NCBI GenBank assembly: GCA_035265665.1
Contig: DATFOK010000137.1
Location: forward strand, 1-45,669
DNA: 45,669 nt
Direction of reading: 5' to 3'
Origin: DASUPK01 sp035265665
Lineage (GTDB): Bacteria > Actinomycetota > Thermoleophilia > Solirubrobacterales > 70-9
The notes beneath the pieces are model-generated. The model was given only the letters and a program-made list of their open reading frames with translations, did not search any database and was not told the DNA's origin. Made by a program: the position numbers and the translations under genes. How positions within the stretch are numbered: position 1 is the stretch's first letter; each line of letters starts with the position of its first letter. Below, piece by piece: positions 31,595 to 39,914 of this stretch.

Positions 31595-31978
31595 TCACTT
31601 GGGCTGCGGGGCCTTCTTGCGCCCCGCGACGCTCATCCGGCGCGGGCCCTTGCGGGCGCGCGCGTTGGTCTTGGTGCGCTGACCACGCACGGGCAACCCG
31701 CGGCGGTGGCGCAGGCCCCGATAGGAGCCGATCTCCTGGAGGCGCTTGACGTTCTGCGATCGCTCGCGGCGCAGGTCACCCTCGACCTCGCGGTTCTCGA
31801 CCGCATCGCGAAGCTTGATGATCTCGTCCTCGGTGAGGTCCTTGACCTGGGTGTTCGGGTCGACGCCGGTCTCGGCGAGGATCCTGTTGGCCGTCGAGCG
31901 GCCGATCCCGAAGACGTAAGTGAGGCCGATCTCGGTCCGCTTGTTGAGGGGGATGTTGACTCCCGCGATCCGCGCCAT
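31595..31978 (-). CDS. rpsM: 30S ribosomal protein S13
   Basis: The 127-residue S13 begins MARIAGVNIPLNKRTEIGL and carries the conserved YRGLRHRRGLPVRGQRTKTN. It sits at the head of the small subunit and contacts the large subunit. It follows rpmJ, from which it is separated by 163 bases that include a palindromic insert, longer than the usual tight spacing. Confidence 0.97.
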   Translation of the reverse strand: MARIAGVNIPLNKRTEIGLTYVFGIGRSTANRILAETGVDPNTQVKDLTEDEIIKLRDAVENREVEGDLRRERSQNVKRLQEIGSYRGLRHRRGLPVRGQRTKTNARARKGPRRMSVAGRKKAPQPK

Positions 31979-32036
31979 CAGATGCCGGCCTCCGGGGCCG
32001 CGTGCGCCTGGGGACGCGCGTGGCCGAGCAGCTCAA

Positions 32037-32087
32037 GGACGCAGGGCGAAGCCTTTGGTGGTGCCAAAGGCGAGCCCGAGGACGCAG
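32037..32087. repeat. Palindromic insert bounded by 8-base direct repeats
   Basis: GCCTTTGG (32051-32058) and CCAAAGGC (32064-32071) form a perfect stem around 5 bases, and GGGC/GCCC extend it after an internal loop. The hairpin is flanked by GGACGCAG at 32037-32044 and 32080-32087, which could be a target-site duplication. The leader of rpmJ has a related piece near 32344-32370. It lies in the rpmJ-rpsM gap, so it may be a small mobile palindrome or an attenuator. Confidence 0.55.
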
Positions 32088-32141
32088 AGGTGCGACGCGC
32101 CACGCGCGTCATCCAGGTGTGCGCGGTCATGGTGGCCGGCA

Positions 32142-32255
32142 TCAACCTTGCCTCTGCTTGTGGCGAGGGTTAGAACAGATCACGAGAACGGCTCCGCCAC
32201 GGCGGATCACCTTGCACTTCTCACAAATCGGCTTGACGGACGCTCGGACCTTCAT
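32142..32255 (-). CDS. rpmJ: 50S ribosomal protein L36 (zinc-binding form)
   Basis: The 37-residue protein reads MKVRASVKPICEKCKVIRRG then GAVLVICSNPRHKQRQG. Residues C11, C14, C27 and H32 make the zinc site, so this is the C+ form. A strong AAGGGG ribosome binding site precedes the ATG. It is the first minus-strand gene after the plus-strand gene at 32490, and no infA lies upstream of it. Confidence 0.96.
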   Translation of the reverse strand: MKVRASVKPICEKCKVIRRGGAVLVICSNPRHKQRQG

Positions 32256-32489
32256 TCCCCTTCTTTCGTGGGGTCGTATCGGACTGGGAGTAGGCCCCCC
32301 GGCCCCAGGAGTCGGGCCGACAGGCACACAAGCATCAAACAAATGCCGCGTCCTCGGCTTCGCCTCCGGGCACGGCGGCCGGTCACGCCAGGCGTGAACC
32401 GACGGATGAAATGGTAGCAGCGTGCGTGCGTAAGCCGTGGTAGAAGGGCCTCGTGGAGACCGAAAACCGGGCATGAGAGGCGGCTAGTC
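32256..32489. other. Divergent non-coding region between rpmJ and the plus-strand gene
   Basis: These 234 bases must hold promoters for rpmJ-rplQ on the minus strand and for the plus-strand gene, but I see no near-consensus pair. The region has GC-rich inverted repeats, such as CCCGG-type arms around 32295-32330, and a piece similar to the 32037-32087 repeat at 32344-32370. No gene is supported. Confidence 0.4.
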
Positions 32490-34268
32490 ATGCGACCCGC
32501 CGGGCGGGTGTGGCGGGCCGGCCTGACCCTTGCGCTGCTGATCGCAGTCGCCGTCGCGGTGGTAGCCCCGCCCGAGCGCTGCCCCTCGGTGACCACGCCG
32601 GAGCTCCGAAGCTCGGCGCAGGCCGCCGTGGGGTGGTTCATCCGCAACCAGGCGGGGGACGGCACCTGGCTGTACCTCTACGACGCCGAGGAAGACTCCA
32701 CCCCGCCCGAGTACAACGCGGTTCGCCACGCCGGGGTGACGATGGGCCTGTATCAGGCGGCCGCGGCGGGCTTGCCGGGAGCGCTGCCCTCCGCCGACCG
32801 GGGCACCGAGTGGGCGCTGGACAGGCTCGTCCATCGGGATCGCTGGGCCGCGCTGGCCTGGTCGGGGGAGATCGACACCGGGGCGAGCGCCCTGCTGGCC
32901 GCCGGGCTGGTCATTCGCCGCGAGGCGACCGGCGAAGAGCGCTATGACGACGTACTTCGGCAGCTGGGCCGCTTCCTGATCGGCCAGAGCGAGCCATCGG
33001 GTGCGGTGCTCGCGTCATACGACCCGGCGAACGGGACGCCGGTTGCCGGCGAGTATTCGAAGTACTTCACCGGGGAGGCCTACTGGGCCCTGGCGCGCCT
33101 CCATCGGATCTTTCCGATGGAGGGTTGGGGGCGTGCGGCGGACCGGGTCGGGGCCTACCTGGCGGCGTCGCGCGATGAGACCGAGGGTTACTGGCCGCCG
33201 ATCCCCGATCACTGGGCCGCCTATGGCATGGCCGAGACCGTGGGCTTCCCCGACCGTGACCACCCGCCCCTCACCGAGGCGGAGCTGGACTATGCGCGCC
33301 GACAGGCCGAGCTGTTCGGAGCCACGGTCCGCTGGATAAGCCAGCGGTTCGGCCCGTGGGGCGGCTTGGTGCGGGGCGGTGACGTTCCCCGCGGGGGCGG
33401 ATACGGGGTGATCGGCGAGGCCCTCACCGGCTGGTGGCTGGCCGCGAGGGACGAGCCTCGGCTGGCCGACCTTCGCGAACCGATCGCCGAGCGCGCCATG
33501 TGCATCGCCGGGCTGGCCGTTGACGCACAGTCCGATCCCGGCGACGCCGCCACCGCGGCCCGGCCCGGGCGGGTGGAGGGCGCGTGGTTCCGCGATGGCG
33601 AGACGCGGATGGACGACCAGCAACATGCCCTGGCCGCCCTGCTCCGAACCATCCCGATTGCCGAGGCCGGTGGAGGCGAGAGCTCCTCCGACCCCGGCGA
33701 TGACGCGCCGACGGCCTGGCTATGGGTCATCGTGCTGGCCGTCGCTATCAACCCGGCGCGGGCCGCATTCGGAATCCCTCGGGCCGGACGGTCGCAGCGG
33801 GCCGTCGCCGAACTAGCCGCCCTGGGCGGGTTGATCGGCGGACTAGCCGCGTTCGCCGCCGCGGTCGCAGGAGGCCCACTGCTGGAAGCGCTCGACGTAA
33901 CCGAGCCCTCCTTTCGAATCGCCGCCGGCCTCGTTGCGGTCCTGGTGGGCGCCGCCGACCTGTTTCGACGACCGCCGTCGCCCGAACCCGCGCTACCCGG
34001 GTGGCGCGCCGCCCTGGTTCCGGTCGCGGTCCCGGTGGTGGCTCGGCCCGGCTTGCTGGTGCTGGCCCTGGGTGCCGGCGCCGACCGAGGGAGCGGTGTG
34101 GGCGCTGTGGCGATCGCGCTCGCCGTCGTGCTGCTTGCCGCGCTGGCGGCCTGGGCTCCCACGCATGGCCCCGGAGGCCGCGTCCTCCGGTGGGCGAGCC
34201 GGCTGTTGGCGGCCGCGCTCGTCGCCTGTGGGGTCGTCCTCGCCGTCGACGGCGTGTATGACGTTTAG
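32490..34268 (+). CDS. Secreted alpha/alpha-toroid domain fused to a MarC-like membrane domain
   Basis: This 592-residue protein has an N-terminal hydrophobic helix (about residues 9-26), then about 360 residues that look like an (alpha/alpha) toroid. This pattern is repeated helix pairs such as SSAQAAVGWFIRNQAGDGTW, RHAGVTMGLYQAAAAGLPG, and YSKYFTGEAYWALARLHRIF, as in glycan- or prenyl-processing toroid enzymes. Asp/Glu-bearing loops, for example WSGEIDTGASALLAAGL, could be catalytic. The last 190 residues form about five to six membrane helices with EPSFRIAAGLVAVLVGAADL and AALVPVAVPVVARPGLLVLA, which resemble MarC-family proteins. The fusion is unusual. It lies opposite to, and within, the ribosomal cluster. 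The activity is unknown. Confidence 0.7.
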   Translation: MRPAGRVWRAGLTLALLIAVAVAVVAPPERCPSVTTPELRSSAQAAVGWFIRNQAGDGTWLYLYDAEEDSTPPEYNAVRHAGVTMGLYQAAAAGLPGALPSADRGTEWALDRLVHRDRWAALAWSGEIDTGASALLAAGLVIRREATGEERYDDVLRQLGRFLIGQSEPSGAVLASYDPANGTPVAGEYSKYFTGEAYWALARLHRIFPMEGWGRAADRVGAYLAASRDETEGYWPPIPDHWAAYGMAETVGFPDRDHPPLTEAELDYARRQAELFGATVRWISQRFGPWGGLVRGGDVPRGGGYGVIGEALTGWWLAARDEPRLADLREPIAERAMCIAGLAVDAQSDPGDAATAARPGRVEGAWFRDGETRMDDQQHALAALLRTIPIAEAGGGESSSDPGDDAPTAWLWVIVLAVAINPARAAFGIPRAGRSQRAVAELAALGGLIGGLAAFAAAVAGGPLLEALDVTEPSFRIAAGLVAVLVGAADLFRRPPSPEPALPGWRAALVPVAVPVVARPGLLVLALGAGADRGSGVGAVAIALAVVLLAALAAWAPTHGPGGRVLRWASRLLAAALVACGVVLAVDGVYDV

Positions 34269-34290
34269 AACCGCGGTTCGCTGAATCTGG

Positions 34291-35058
34291 CTAGTCCAGA
34301 TGCCAGGGAGTCAGGATGCGCGGGCCATCCTGAGTGACGGCCACCGTGAACTCGAAGTGGGCAGCCAGCGAGTCGTCCGCCGAGAAGACGGCCCAGCCAT
34401 CCGAGCCCATCCGGATCTCAGGGCCGCCGGCATTCACCATCGGCTCGATCGCGAGCACCATCCCCTGCTCGAGGATCGGGCCCTTGCCGGGATCGCCGAA
34501 GTTCGGGATCTGCGGGTCCTCGTGCATGTCCCGGCCGACCCCGTGGCCGACGAGACTGCGGATGATGGACAGGCCGTCGCGCTCGACGCGGGTCTGGATC
34601 GCGTGCGAGACGTCGCTCAGGTGATTGCCCAGCGCGGCCTGGGCGATGCCCTCGAAGAGCGCCTCGCGCGTTGTGCCGAGCAGTGGCTCGGCATCCTTGG
34701 GCGCCTCGCCGATCGGCACCGTGATGGCGGCGTCGGCCACCCAGCCCTCATGGGTGACGCCGACATCGATCGAGAGGATGTCTCCGCGGCGCAGCTCGTA
34801 CGGGCCGGGGATGCCGTGGACCACCATCGAGTTTGGCGAGGTGCAGATCGATCCCGGGAACCCCCGGTAGCCCTTGAACGAGGGCACAGCACCCTGGGAG
34901 CGGATGAACTTCTCGGCGGCCTCGTCGAGCTCCTTCGTGGTCACGCCGGGACGCGCCTTGGAGCGGAGCATCCGCAGGCAGCGGGCCTGGATCCTGCCGG
35001 CCTCCGCCATCGCGTCGATCTGGGCGGACGTCTTGCGGATGATCATGCCGCGGTACAT
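34291..35058 (-). CDS. map: Type I methionine aminopeptidase
   Basis: This 255-residue enzyme removes the initiator methionine. The pita-bread fold motifs are SICTSPNSMVVHGIPGPYEL, GDILSIDVGVTHEGWVADAA (two Asp ligands), SLVGHGVGRDMHEDPQIPN (His), AIEPMVN (Glu), and AHFEFTVAVT (final Glu). The last motif has Phe where many enzymes have His (EHT), but the metal ligands are kept. The start is at 35058, 1 base after the adk stop; an internal Met at residue 5 is also possible. infA, usually next, is absent. Confidence 0.95.
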   Translation of the reverse strand: MYRGMIIRKTSAQIDAMAEAGRIQARCLRMLRSKARPGVTTKELDEAAEKFIRSQGAVPSFKGYRGFPGSICTSPNSMVVHGIPGPYELRRGDILSIDVGVTHEGWVADAAITVPIGEAPKDAEPLLGTTREALFEGIAQAALGNHLSDVSHAIQTRVERDGLSIIRSLVGHGVGRDMHEDPQIPNFGDPGKGPILEQGMVLAIEPMVNAGGPEIRMGSDGWAVFSADDSLAAHFEFTVAVTQDGPRILTPWHLD

Positions 35059-35059
35059 C

Positions 35060-35752
35060 TCACATGCCCTCCTCTTCCTCCCGGCGGAGGGTGGCGATTA
35101 TGCCGTGAATACGCTCCTCGACCTCGTCGGGTGACTGCTTTCCGTCCACATGATTGAGGATGCCACGCTCGTCGTAGTGGTCGATCAGCGGCTCGGTCTT
35201 CTCGCGGTACTGGGCCAGGCGGTTCCTGATGACCTCGGGCTCGTCGTCATCGCGGACGATCAGCTTCCCGCCATCGATGTCGCAGACGCCCTCCTTCTCG
35301 GGTGGGTCGAACTCGACGTGGTAGATGTGGCTCGGGTTCTTCTCACAGGTGCGGCGCCCGCCGAGCCGGCGCAGAATCTCCTCCTCCGGGACGTCGATCA
35401 GGATGACCGCCGTGATCTCCCGCCGCAGCTCGGACATCCTCGAGTCGAGGGCCTCGGCCTGGGGGACGGTGCGCGGGAAGCCGTCGAGGATGAAGCCGTC
35501 GGAGGCCTCCTCACCCTGGATTCGCTCGGCGATCACCCCGATGATCACCTCGTCCGGGACCAGGTCTCCGCGGTCCATGTACTCCCTCGCCCGCTCGCCG
35601 ACCTCGGTCCCGTCCTTGACCGCAGCGCGCAGGATGTCTCCGGTTGCGTAGTAGGGCAGCCGGAAGTCCTCCTGCAGCCGCTCCCCCTGGGTCCCCTTGC
35701 CGCTCCCGGGCGGCCCGAGGAGGATCAGATTGAGCTCTGGCAAGCCCGGCAT
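35060..35752 (-). CDS. adk: Adenylate kinase
   Basis: This 230-residue enzyme interconverts ATP, ADP and AMP. The P-loop GPPGSGKGTQGE is near residue 13, and DGFPRTVPQAEAL marks the AMP-binding site. The long LID domain carries a zinc-type site (RTCEKNPSHIYHVEF, then GVCDIDGG), in which Cys, His, Cys and Asp probably bind the metal. It lies between secY and map as usual. Confidence 0.96.
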   Translation of the reverse strand: MPGLPELNLILLGPPGSGKGTQGERLQEDFRLPYYATGDILRAAVKDGTEVGERAREYMDRGDLVPDEVIIGVIAERIQGEEASDGFILDGFPRTVPQAEALDSRMSELRREITAVILIDVPEEEILRRLGGRRTCEKNPSHIYHVEFDPPEKEGVCDIDGGKLIVRDDDEPEVIRNRLAQYREKTEPLIDHYDERGILNHVDGKQSPDEVEERIHGIIATLRREEEEGM

Positions 35753-35765
35753 CCCGCGGCGCGCG

Positions 35766-37043
35766 TCACTTCAGGAAGCCCTCGTAGTTCCGCATCATCA
35801 GCTGGGCCTCGAGCTGCTTGACCGTGTCGAGGGCCACGCCGACGACGATCAGGATCGAGGTCCCGCCGAAGTAGAAGTTGGCTGCCGTCTGGCTGATCAG
35901 GATCGTCGGCAGCGCCGCGACCGCGCCCAGATAGAGGGCGCCGGGGAAGGTGAGCCTGGACAGGATGCGGTCCAGGTATTCGGCGGTAGGTCGTCCCGGC
36001 CGGACACCGGGGATGAACCCACCGTATTTCTTCAGGTTGTCGGCCTGGTCCACCGGGTTGAAGGTGACCGCCGTGTAGAAGTAGGTGAAGATGATGATGA
36101 AGAAGACCTCGCCGACCACGTAGTGCCAGCTGTTGGGGCTGAAGAAGGTCGCGAAGTCGTTCCAGAAGTTGTCCCCGGTGCCGCCGAGCAGCTGGCCGAT
36201 CGTCGGCGGGAAGGCCATGATCGAGGCGGCGAAGATCACCGGGATGACGCCCGCCATGTTGACTCGCAGCGGTAGATAGGTGGATCCCCCGGCGGTCATC
36301 CGCCGGCCGACCACGCGTTTCGCGTACTGAACGGGGATCCGTCGCTGGCCCTCCTGGACGAAGACGATCGCCACGACCACCGCCAGCGCGATGAAGGGCA
36401 TCATCACCACGAAGACCTGGTCGGGGTTCGTCCACCACTTCTGGATGCCGGTCGGGATGCTGGCGACGATCGAGGCGAAGATCATCAGGGAGATGCCGTT
36501 GCCGATCCCACGCTGTGTAATCAGCTCTCCCATCCACATCAGAATCGTGCAGCCCGCGGTCAGCGTGATCACGATCAGGAAGACCTTGGGGAAGGTCCGC
36601 TCGCCGATCACCGCCCCGCCCCCGAAGGTCGAGGAGCTGAACAGGAAGACATAGCCGAGCGATTGGGCGAAGGCGAGCACGACCGTCAGGTAGCGGGTGT
36701 ACTGCGTGATCTTCTGCTGGCCGACCTCACCCTCCTTCTGGAGGCGCTCCAGTGAGGGCACGACCACCGTGAGCAGCTGCAGGATGATCGAGGCCGTGAT
36801 GTAGGGCATGATTCCCAGCGCGAAGAGCGACAGCCTCGACAGGCTGCCCCCGGAGAAGAGGTTGAGAAAGCCGAGGATGTTGGAGCCGCCGACGTTGCTG
36901 AGCCCGTCCTCGATCGCGCTCGCGTTGACGCCTGGAGAGGGGATGTAGGCCCCGAGGCGATAGAGCGCCAGGATCGCGCCCGTGAACATCAGCTTCCTCC
37001 GGATCTCCGGGACGCTGAACGAGTTGAGGATCGTCTGCAGCAC
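35766..37043 (-). CDS. secY: Preprotein translocase subunit SecY
   Basis: This 425-residue protein is the pore of the Sec translocon. It has ten membrane helices, beginning with MLQTILNSFSVPEIRRKLMF and the first helix AILALYRLGAYIPSPGV, and it contains YTRYLTVVLAFAQSLGYV and GIGNGISLMIFASIVASIP. The start is GTG at 37043, directly after the rplO stop. It ends in AQLMMRNYEGFLK. Confidence 0.97.
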   Translation of the reverse strand: MLQTILNSFSVPEIRRKLMFTGAILALYRLGAYIPSPGVNASAIEDGLSNVGGSNILGFLNLFSGGSLSRLSLFALGIMPYITASIILQLLTVVVPSLERLQKEGEVGQQKITQYTRYLTVVLAFAQSLGYVFLFSSSTFGGGAVIGERTFPKVFLIVITLTAGCTILMWMGELITQRGIGNGISLMIFASIVASIPTGIQKWWTNPDQVFVVMMPFIALAVVVAIVFVQEGQRRIPVQYAKRVVGRRMTAGGSTYLPLRVNMAGVIPVIFAASIMAFPPTIGQLLGGTGDNFWNDFATFFSPNSWHYVVGEVFFIIIFTYFYTAVTFNPVDQADNLKKYGGFIPGVRPGRPTAEYLDRILSRLTFPGALYLGAVAALPTILISQTAANFYFGGTSILIVVGVALDTVKQLEAQLMMRNYEGFLK

Positions 37044-37601
37044 TTAAGACGCGGCCTCCTCGGCTTCGCTCAGCGAAGCGGTGGCGGCGGCAGAGCCGCC
37101 GCGGGAGGCCGCTCGGTCGACCAGCTGGCACGTGCCGCCCGCGGCCTCGATCTTCTCCTTTGCCTGGGCGCTGAAGGCGTGCGCCCGCACGGTGAGCTTC
37201 TTGGAGAGCTCACCGCGGGCGAGAATCTTGACCGGGTCGCGCTTCTTGGCGAGGCCGGCCTCGCGAAGCGACTCGGGCGTCACCTCGTCGTTCGCCTTGA
37301 AGCGCGCCTCGAGGGCGGAGAGGTTGACCGGCTGCGTGCGGGTCCGGAACTTCTCGAAGGGCATCGACATCTTCTTGTTCGGGCCGCGCAGCTTGCGCAT
37401 CCGCATGTGGACGGGATTTTGCCCGCCCTCATAGCCGGTCTTGCGCTTGTTGCCCGAGCGGGCGCCGGCGCCCTTGTGGCCCCGCCCGGAGGTCTTGCCG
37501 TGGCCGGTTCCCACACCCCGGCCGAGACGTTTACGCGGCCGGCGCGAGCCCGGAGAGGGCTTGAGCGTGTGGAGTCCGACCTTGTCTGTGTTCTCAGCCA
37601 T
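37044..37601 (-). CDS. rplO: 50S ribosomal protein L15
   Basis: This 185-residue L15 is long compared with the usual 145-150 residues. The N-terminal glycine- and lysine-rich part (RLGRGVGTGHGKTSGRGHKG) and EGGQNPVHMRMRKLRGPNKK are typical. A short Ala/Glu-rich C-terminal tail (SAAATASLSEAEEAAS) extends it. Its first codons overlap the end of rpmD by 8 bases. Confidence 0.96.
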   Translation of the reverse strand: MAENTDKVGLHTLKPSPGSRRPRKRLGRGVGTGHGKTSGRGHKGAGARSGNKRKTGYEGGQNPVHMRMRKLRGPNKKMSMPFEKFRTRTQPVNLSALEARFKANDEVTPESLREAGLAKKRDPVKILARGELSKKLTVRAHAFSAQAKEKIEAAGGTCQLVDRAASRGGSAAATASLSEAEEAAS

Positions 37602-37773
37602 TCTCGACCTCGACTAGGTGGCCGACGGTGCGGATCATGCCCTGCAGCTGCGGTGAGTCCGGATGCTTGGCCTGACGGCCGATGCGGCCCAGCTTCAGGG
37701 AGCGCAGGGTCTGCCGCTGAGTCGCGGAGGCCCCGTTTGCCGAGCGGACCTGCTTCAAGGCGACATCAGCCAT
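37594..37773 (-). CDS. rpmD: 50S ribosomal protein L30
   Basis: This 59-residue protein begins MADVALKQVRSANGASATQR and has the family's KLGRIGRQAKHPDSPQLQGM and final IRTVGHLVEVENG. Its start overlaps the rpsE stop by 8 bases, and its stop overlaps the rplO start by 8. Confidence 0.95.
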   Translation of the reverse strand: MADVALKQVRSANGASATQRQTLRSLKLGRIGRQAKHPDSPQLQGMIRTVGHLVEVENG

Positions 37774-38380
37774 CGGACTTCTCCTCGGCCACCGCCTCGG
37801 GCGTCGCGGGCTCTTCGGCCTTCTCCCCCTCGGCCTTGCCATTTGTCTCGACCTCCGGGGCGGCGCCGTCGCCGACCCCGAGGACCTCGCGCACGGAGAT
37901 GCCGCGGAGCTTCGCCACGTCCTCGGGCCTGCGCAGGCTGTGGAGGCCCTGCATGGTCGCCTTGACCAGGTTGATGGGGTTCTGCGTGCCGATGCTCTTG
38001 GTGAGCACGTCGCGAACACCTCCCAGCTCGAGCACGGCGCGCACACCGCCACCCGCGATCACGCCGGTACCGGGGCTCGCCGGGCGCAGCACGACGTGGC
38101 CGGCTCCGAAGCGGCCGATCACGCGGTGCGTGATCGTCTGCCCGTACTTGGGCACGCGGATCAGGTTCTTGCGGGCGTCCTCGACCGCCTTCTGGATCGC
38201 GAGCGGGACCTCCCGGGCCTTGCCGTAGCCGATCCCGACCACGGAGTCCTCGTCGCCGACCGCGACCAGGGCGGTGAACGAGAAGCGCCGGCCGCCCTTG
38301 ACCACCTTGGCGACGCGGTTGATCTCGATCACCCGCTCCTGCAGGTCGAGGCCCTTTGGACTGACGGTCTCTACAGCCAT
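37766..38380 (-). CDS. rpsE: 30S ribosomal protein S5 with acidic tail
   Basis: This 204-residue S5 contains VKGGRRFSFTALVAVGDEDS, GYGKAREVPLAIQKAVEDAR and PGTGVIAGGGVRAVLELGGV, the normal core. After about residue 167 comes an acidic tail of about 35 residues (EVETNGKAEGEKAEEPATPE) that most S5 proteins lack. S5 is part of the decoding and fidelity region of the small subunit. Confidence 0.96.
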   Translation of the reverse strand: MAVETVSPKGLDLQERVIEINRVAKVVKGGRRFSFTALVAVGDEDSVVGIGYGKAREVPLAIQKAVEDARKNLIRVPKYGQTITHRVIGRFGAGHVVLRPASPGTGVIAGGGVRAVLELGGVRDVLTKSIGTQNPINLVKATMQGLHSLRRPEDVAKLRGISVREVLGVGDGAAPEVETNGKAEGEKAEEPATPEAVAEEKSDG

Positions 38381-38417
38381 GGAACGCGTGAGGGTAGAGG
38401 ACTAACGAGGTCGGCCA

Positions 38418-38771
38418 TCAGAACTTCAGGCCCCCCTCGCGGGCGCCCTCGGCGACTTGCGCGACACGACCGTGGAAGCGGTAGCCCCCGCGATCGAAGA
38501 CGCAGGCCTCGACGCCGGCGCCCTTCGCCCGCTCGGCGAGCAGCGCTCCCGCCCGCTTCGCCTGCTCCATCGAGTCCAGCTTCCGCAGCTCGGGCTCGGT
38601 CCACGAGACGGATGCGATTGTGCGGCCGGCATTGTCGTCGATCAGCTGGGCGAAGACGCCGCGGTTCGAGCGATACACGGAGAGCCGCGGGCGTTCCGCG
38701 TTGCCGCGGATGCGCGCGCGCACACGCCGGCGGCGCCGAAGCCGGCGCTGTGGCTTGGTGAGGACTGCCAT
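38418..38771 (-). CDS. rplR: 50S ribosomal protein L18
   Basis: This 117-residue L18 starts with a very basic stretch (QRRLRRRRRVRARIRGNAER) and has PRLSVYRSNRGVFAQLIDD and FDRGGYRFHGRVAQVAEGAR. It binds 5S rRNA. It overlaps rplF by one base and precedes rpsE by about 37 bases. Confidence 0.96.
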   Translation of the reverse strand: MAVLTKPQRRLRRRRRVRARIRGNAERPRLSVYRSNRGVFAQLIDDNAGRTIASVSWTEPELRKLDSMEQAKRAGALLAERAKGAGVEACVFDRGGYRFHGRVAQVAEGAREGGLKF

Positions 38772-39304
38772 CAGGCCCTCTTCCCCACCTTGCGGGCGAC
38801 GTACTCGCCCTGGTAGCGGACGCCCTTCCCCTTGTAGGGCTCGGGCGGACGGGACTTGCGGATCCGGGCGGCGGTCTCGCCCACCAGCTGCTTGTCGATC
38901 CCGCGCACCACCACCTCGGTGGGCTGCGGGACCTCGAACTCGATGCCCTCCGGCGCCTCGATCAAGACGGGATGCGAGTAGCCGAGCGACATCTCCAGGG
39001 TCTTACCTCTCAGGTTGGCGCGGTAGCCGACCCCCTGGATCTCGAGGCGGCGCTCGAAGCCGTCGGTGACGCCCTCGACCATGTTCGCGATCAGGCTTCG
39101 CGTCAGCCCGTGCAGGGCGCGATGTTCCCCGCGGTCGGTGGGGCGCTCGACGGTCAGGGTGGCGTCATCGATCGCGACCTTCATGGCGCGGCTCACGCTC
39201 TGGTCGAGCTCGCCCTTCGGGCCCTTGACGTTGACAGCACCGGGCTTGACGTCGATCTCGACGCCGTCGGGAATCTCAATTGGCTTTCTTCCGATTCGAG
39301 ACAT
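38771..39304 (-). CDS. rplF: 50S ribosomal protein L6
   Basis: This 177-residue L6 begins MSRIGRKPIEIPDGVEIDVK and has the C-terminal motif RSRPPEPYKGKGVRYQGEY (here RKSRPPEPYKGKGVRY). It lies near the factor-binding site of the large subunit. The spacing to rpsH is 6 bases. Confidence 0.97.
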   Translation of the reverse strand: MSRIGRKPIEIPDGVEIDVKPGAVNVKGPKGELDQSVSRAMKVAIDDATLTVERPTDRGEHRALHGLTRSLIANMVEGVTDGFERRLEIQGVGYRANLRGKTLEMSLGYSHPVLIEAPEGIEFEVPQPTEVVVRGIDKQLVGETAARIRKSRPPEPYKGKGVRYQGEYVARKVGKRA

Positions 39305-39310
39305 CAGTCG

Positions 39311-39706
39311 TCACCAGACATGTGCGACCACCTCGCCGCCCACCCCGCGCTGACGCGCCTCGTGGCCGGTCATCACCCCGCTCGAGGTCGACATGATCGT
39401 CGTGCCCATGCCGCCGAACACGCGGGGGACGTTGTCCTTGGGAACGTAGCGGCGGCGACCCGGCCGCGAAACCCGCTCCATGCCGCTGATCACGGGGTCG
39501 CGGTTCTCGGTGTAGCGGAGGCGGACCTTGATCACCTCGCCCACCCGGCCGGGCTCGACGTTGAAGTCGGCGATGTAGCCCTGCTCCTTGAGGATGCGGG
39601 TCATCTCGCGCTTCAGCCGGGAGGCGGGGATCTCCACCTCCTCGTGCTCCGCCAGGAGCGCGTTGCGGATCCGGTTCAGATAGTCGGTGATTGGATCGGT
39701 GAGCAT
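39311..39706 (-). CDS. rpsH: 30S ribosomal protein S8
   Basis: This 131-residue S8 begins MLTDPITDYLNRIRNALLAE and ends with TSSGVMTGHEARQRGVGGEV, the conserved C-terminal strand. It binds 16S rRNA helix 21, and in some bacteria it represses the spc operon. It follows rpsN after 22 bases. Confidence 0.97.
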   Translation of the reverse strand: MLTDPITDYLNRIRNALLAEHEEVEIPASRLKREMTRILKEQGYIADFNVEPGRVGEVIKVRLRYTENRDPVISGMERVSRPGRRRYVPKDNVPRVFGGMGTTIMSTSSGVMTGHEARQRGVGGEVVAHVW

Positions 39707-39728
39707 TGTGTGCAGTTAGTCGGGTCGG

Positions 39729-39914
39729 TTACCAGCTGGACTTGGTCATTCCCGGCACGTAGCCGTTGTGCGCGGCCTCGCGCAGGCAGATCCGGCAGAG
39801 GCCGAACTTGCGGAAGTACGCGCGCGGCCGACCACAGCGGCGGCAGCGGTGGTACCCGCGTGTCTTGAACTTGGGTTCGCGGCGCTGCCGAACCCTTTGC
39901 GATGTCTTAGCCAT
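39729..39914 (-). CDS. rpsN: 30S ribosomal protein S14, type Z
   Basis: The 61-residue protein is the short zinc-binding S14 (C24, C27, C40, C43 in YHRCRRCGRP and FGLCRICLRE). The C-terminus NGYVPGMTKSSW is typical. The start overlaps the stop of rplE by one base. Confidence 0.96.
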   Translation of the reverse strand: MAKTSQRVRQRREPKFKTRGYHRCRRCGRPRAYFRKFGLCRICLREAAHNGYVPGMTKSSW

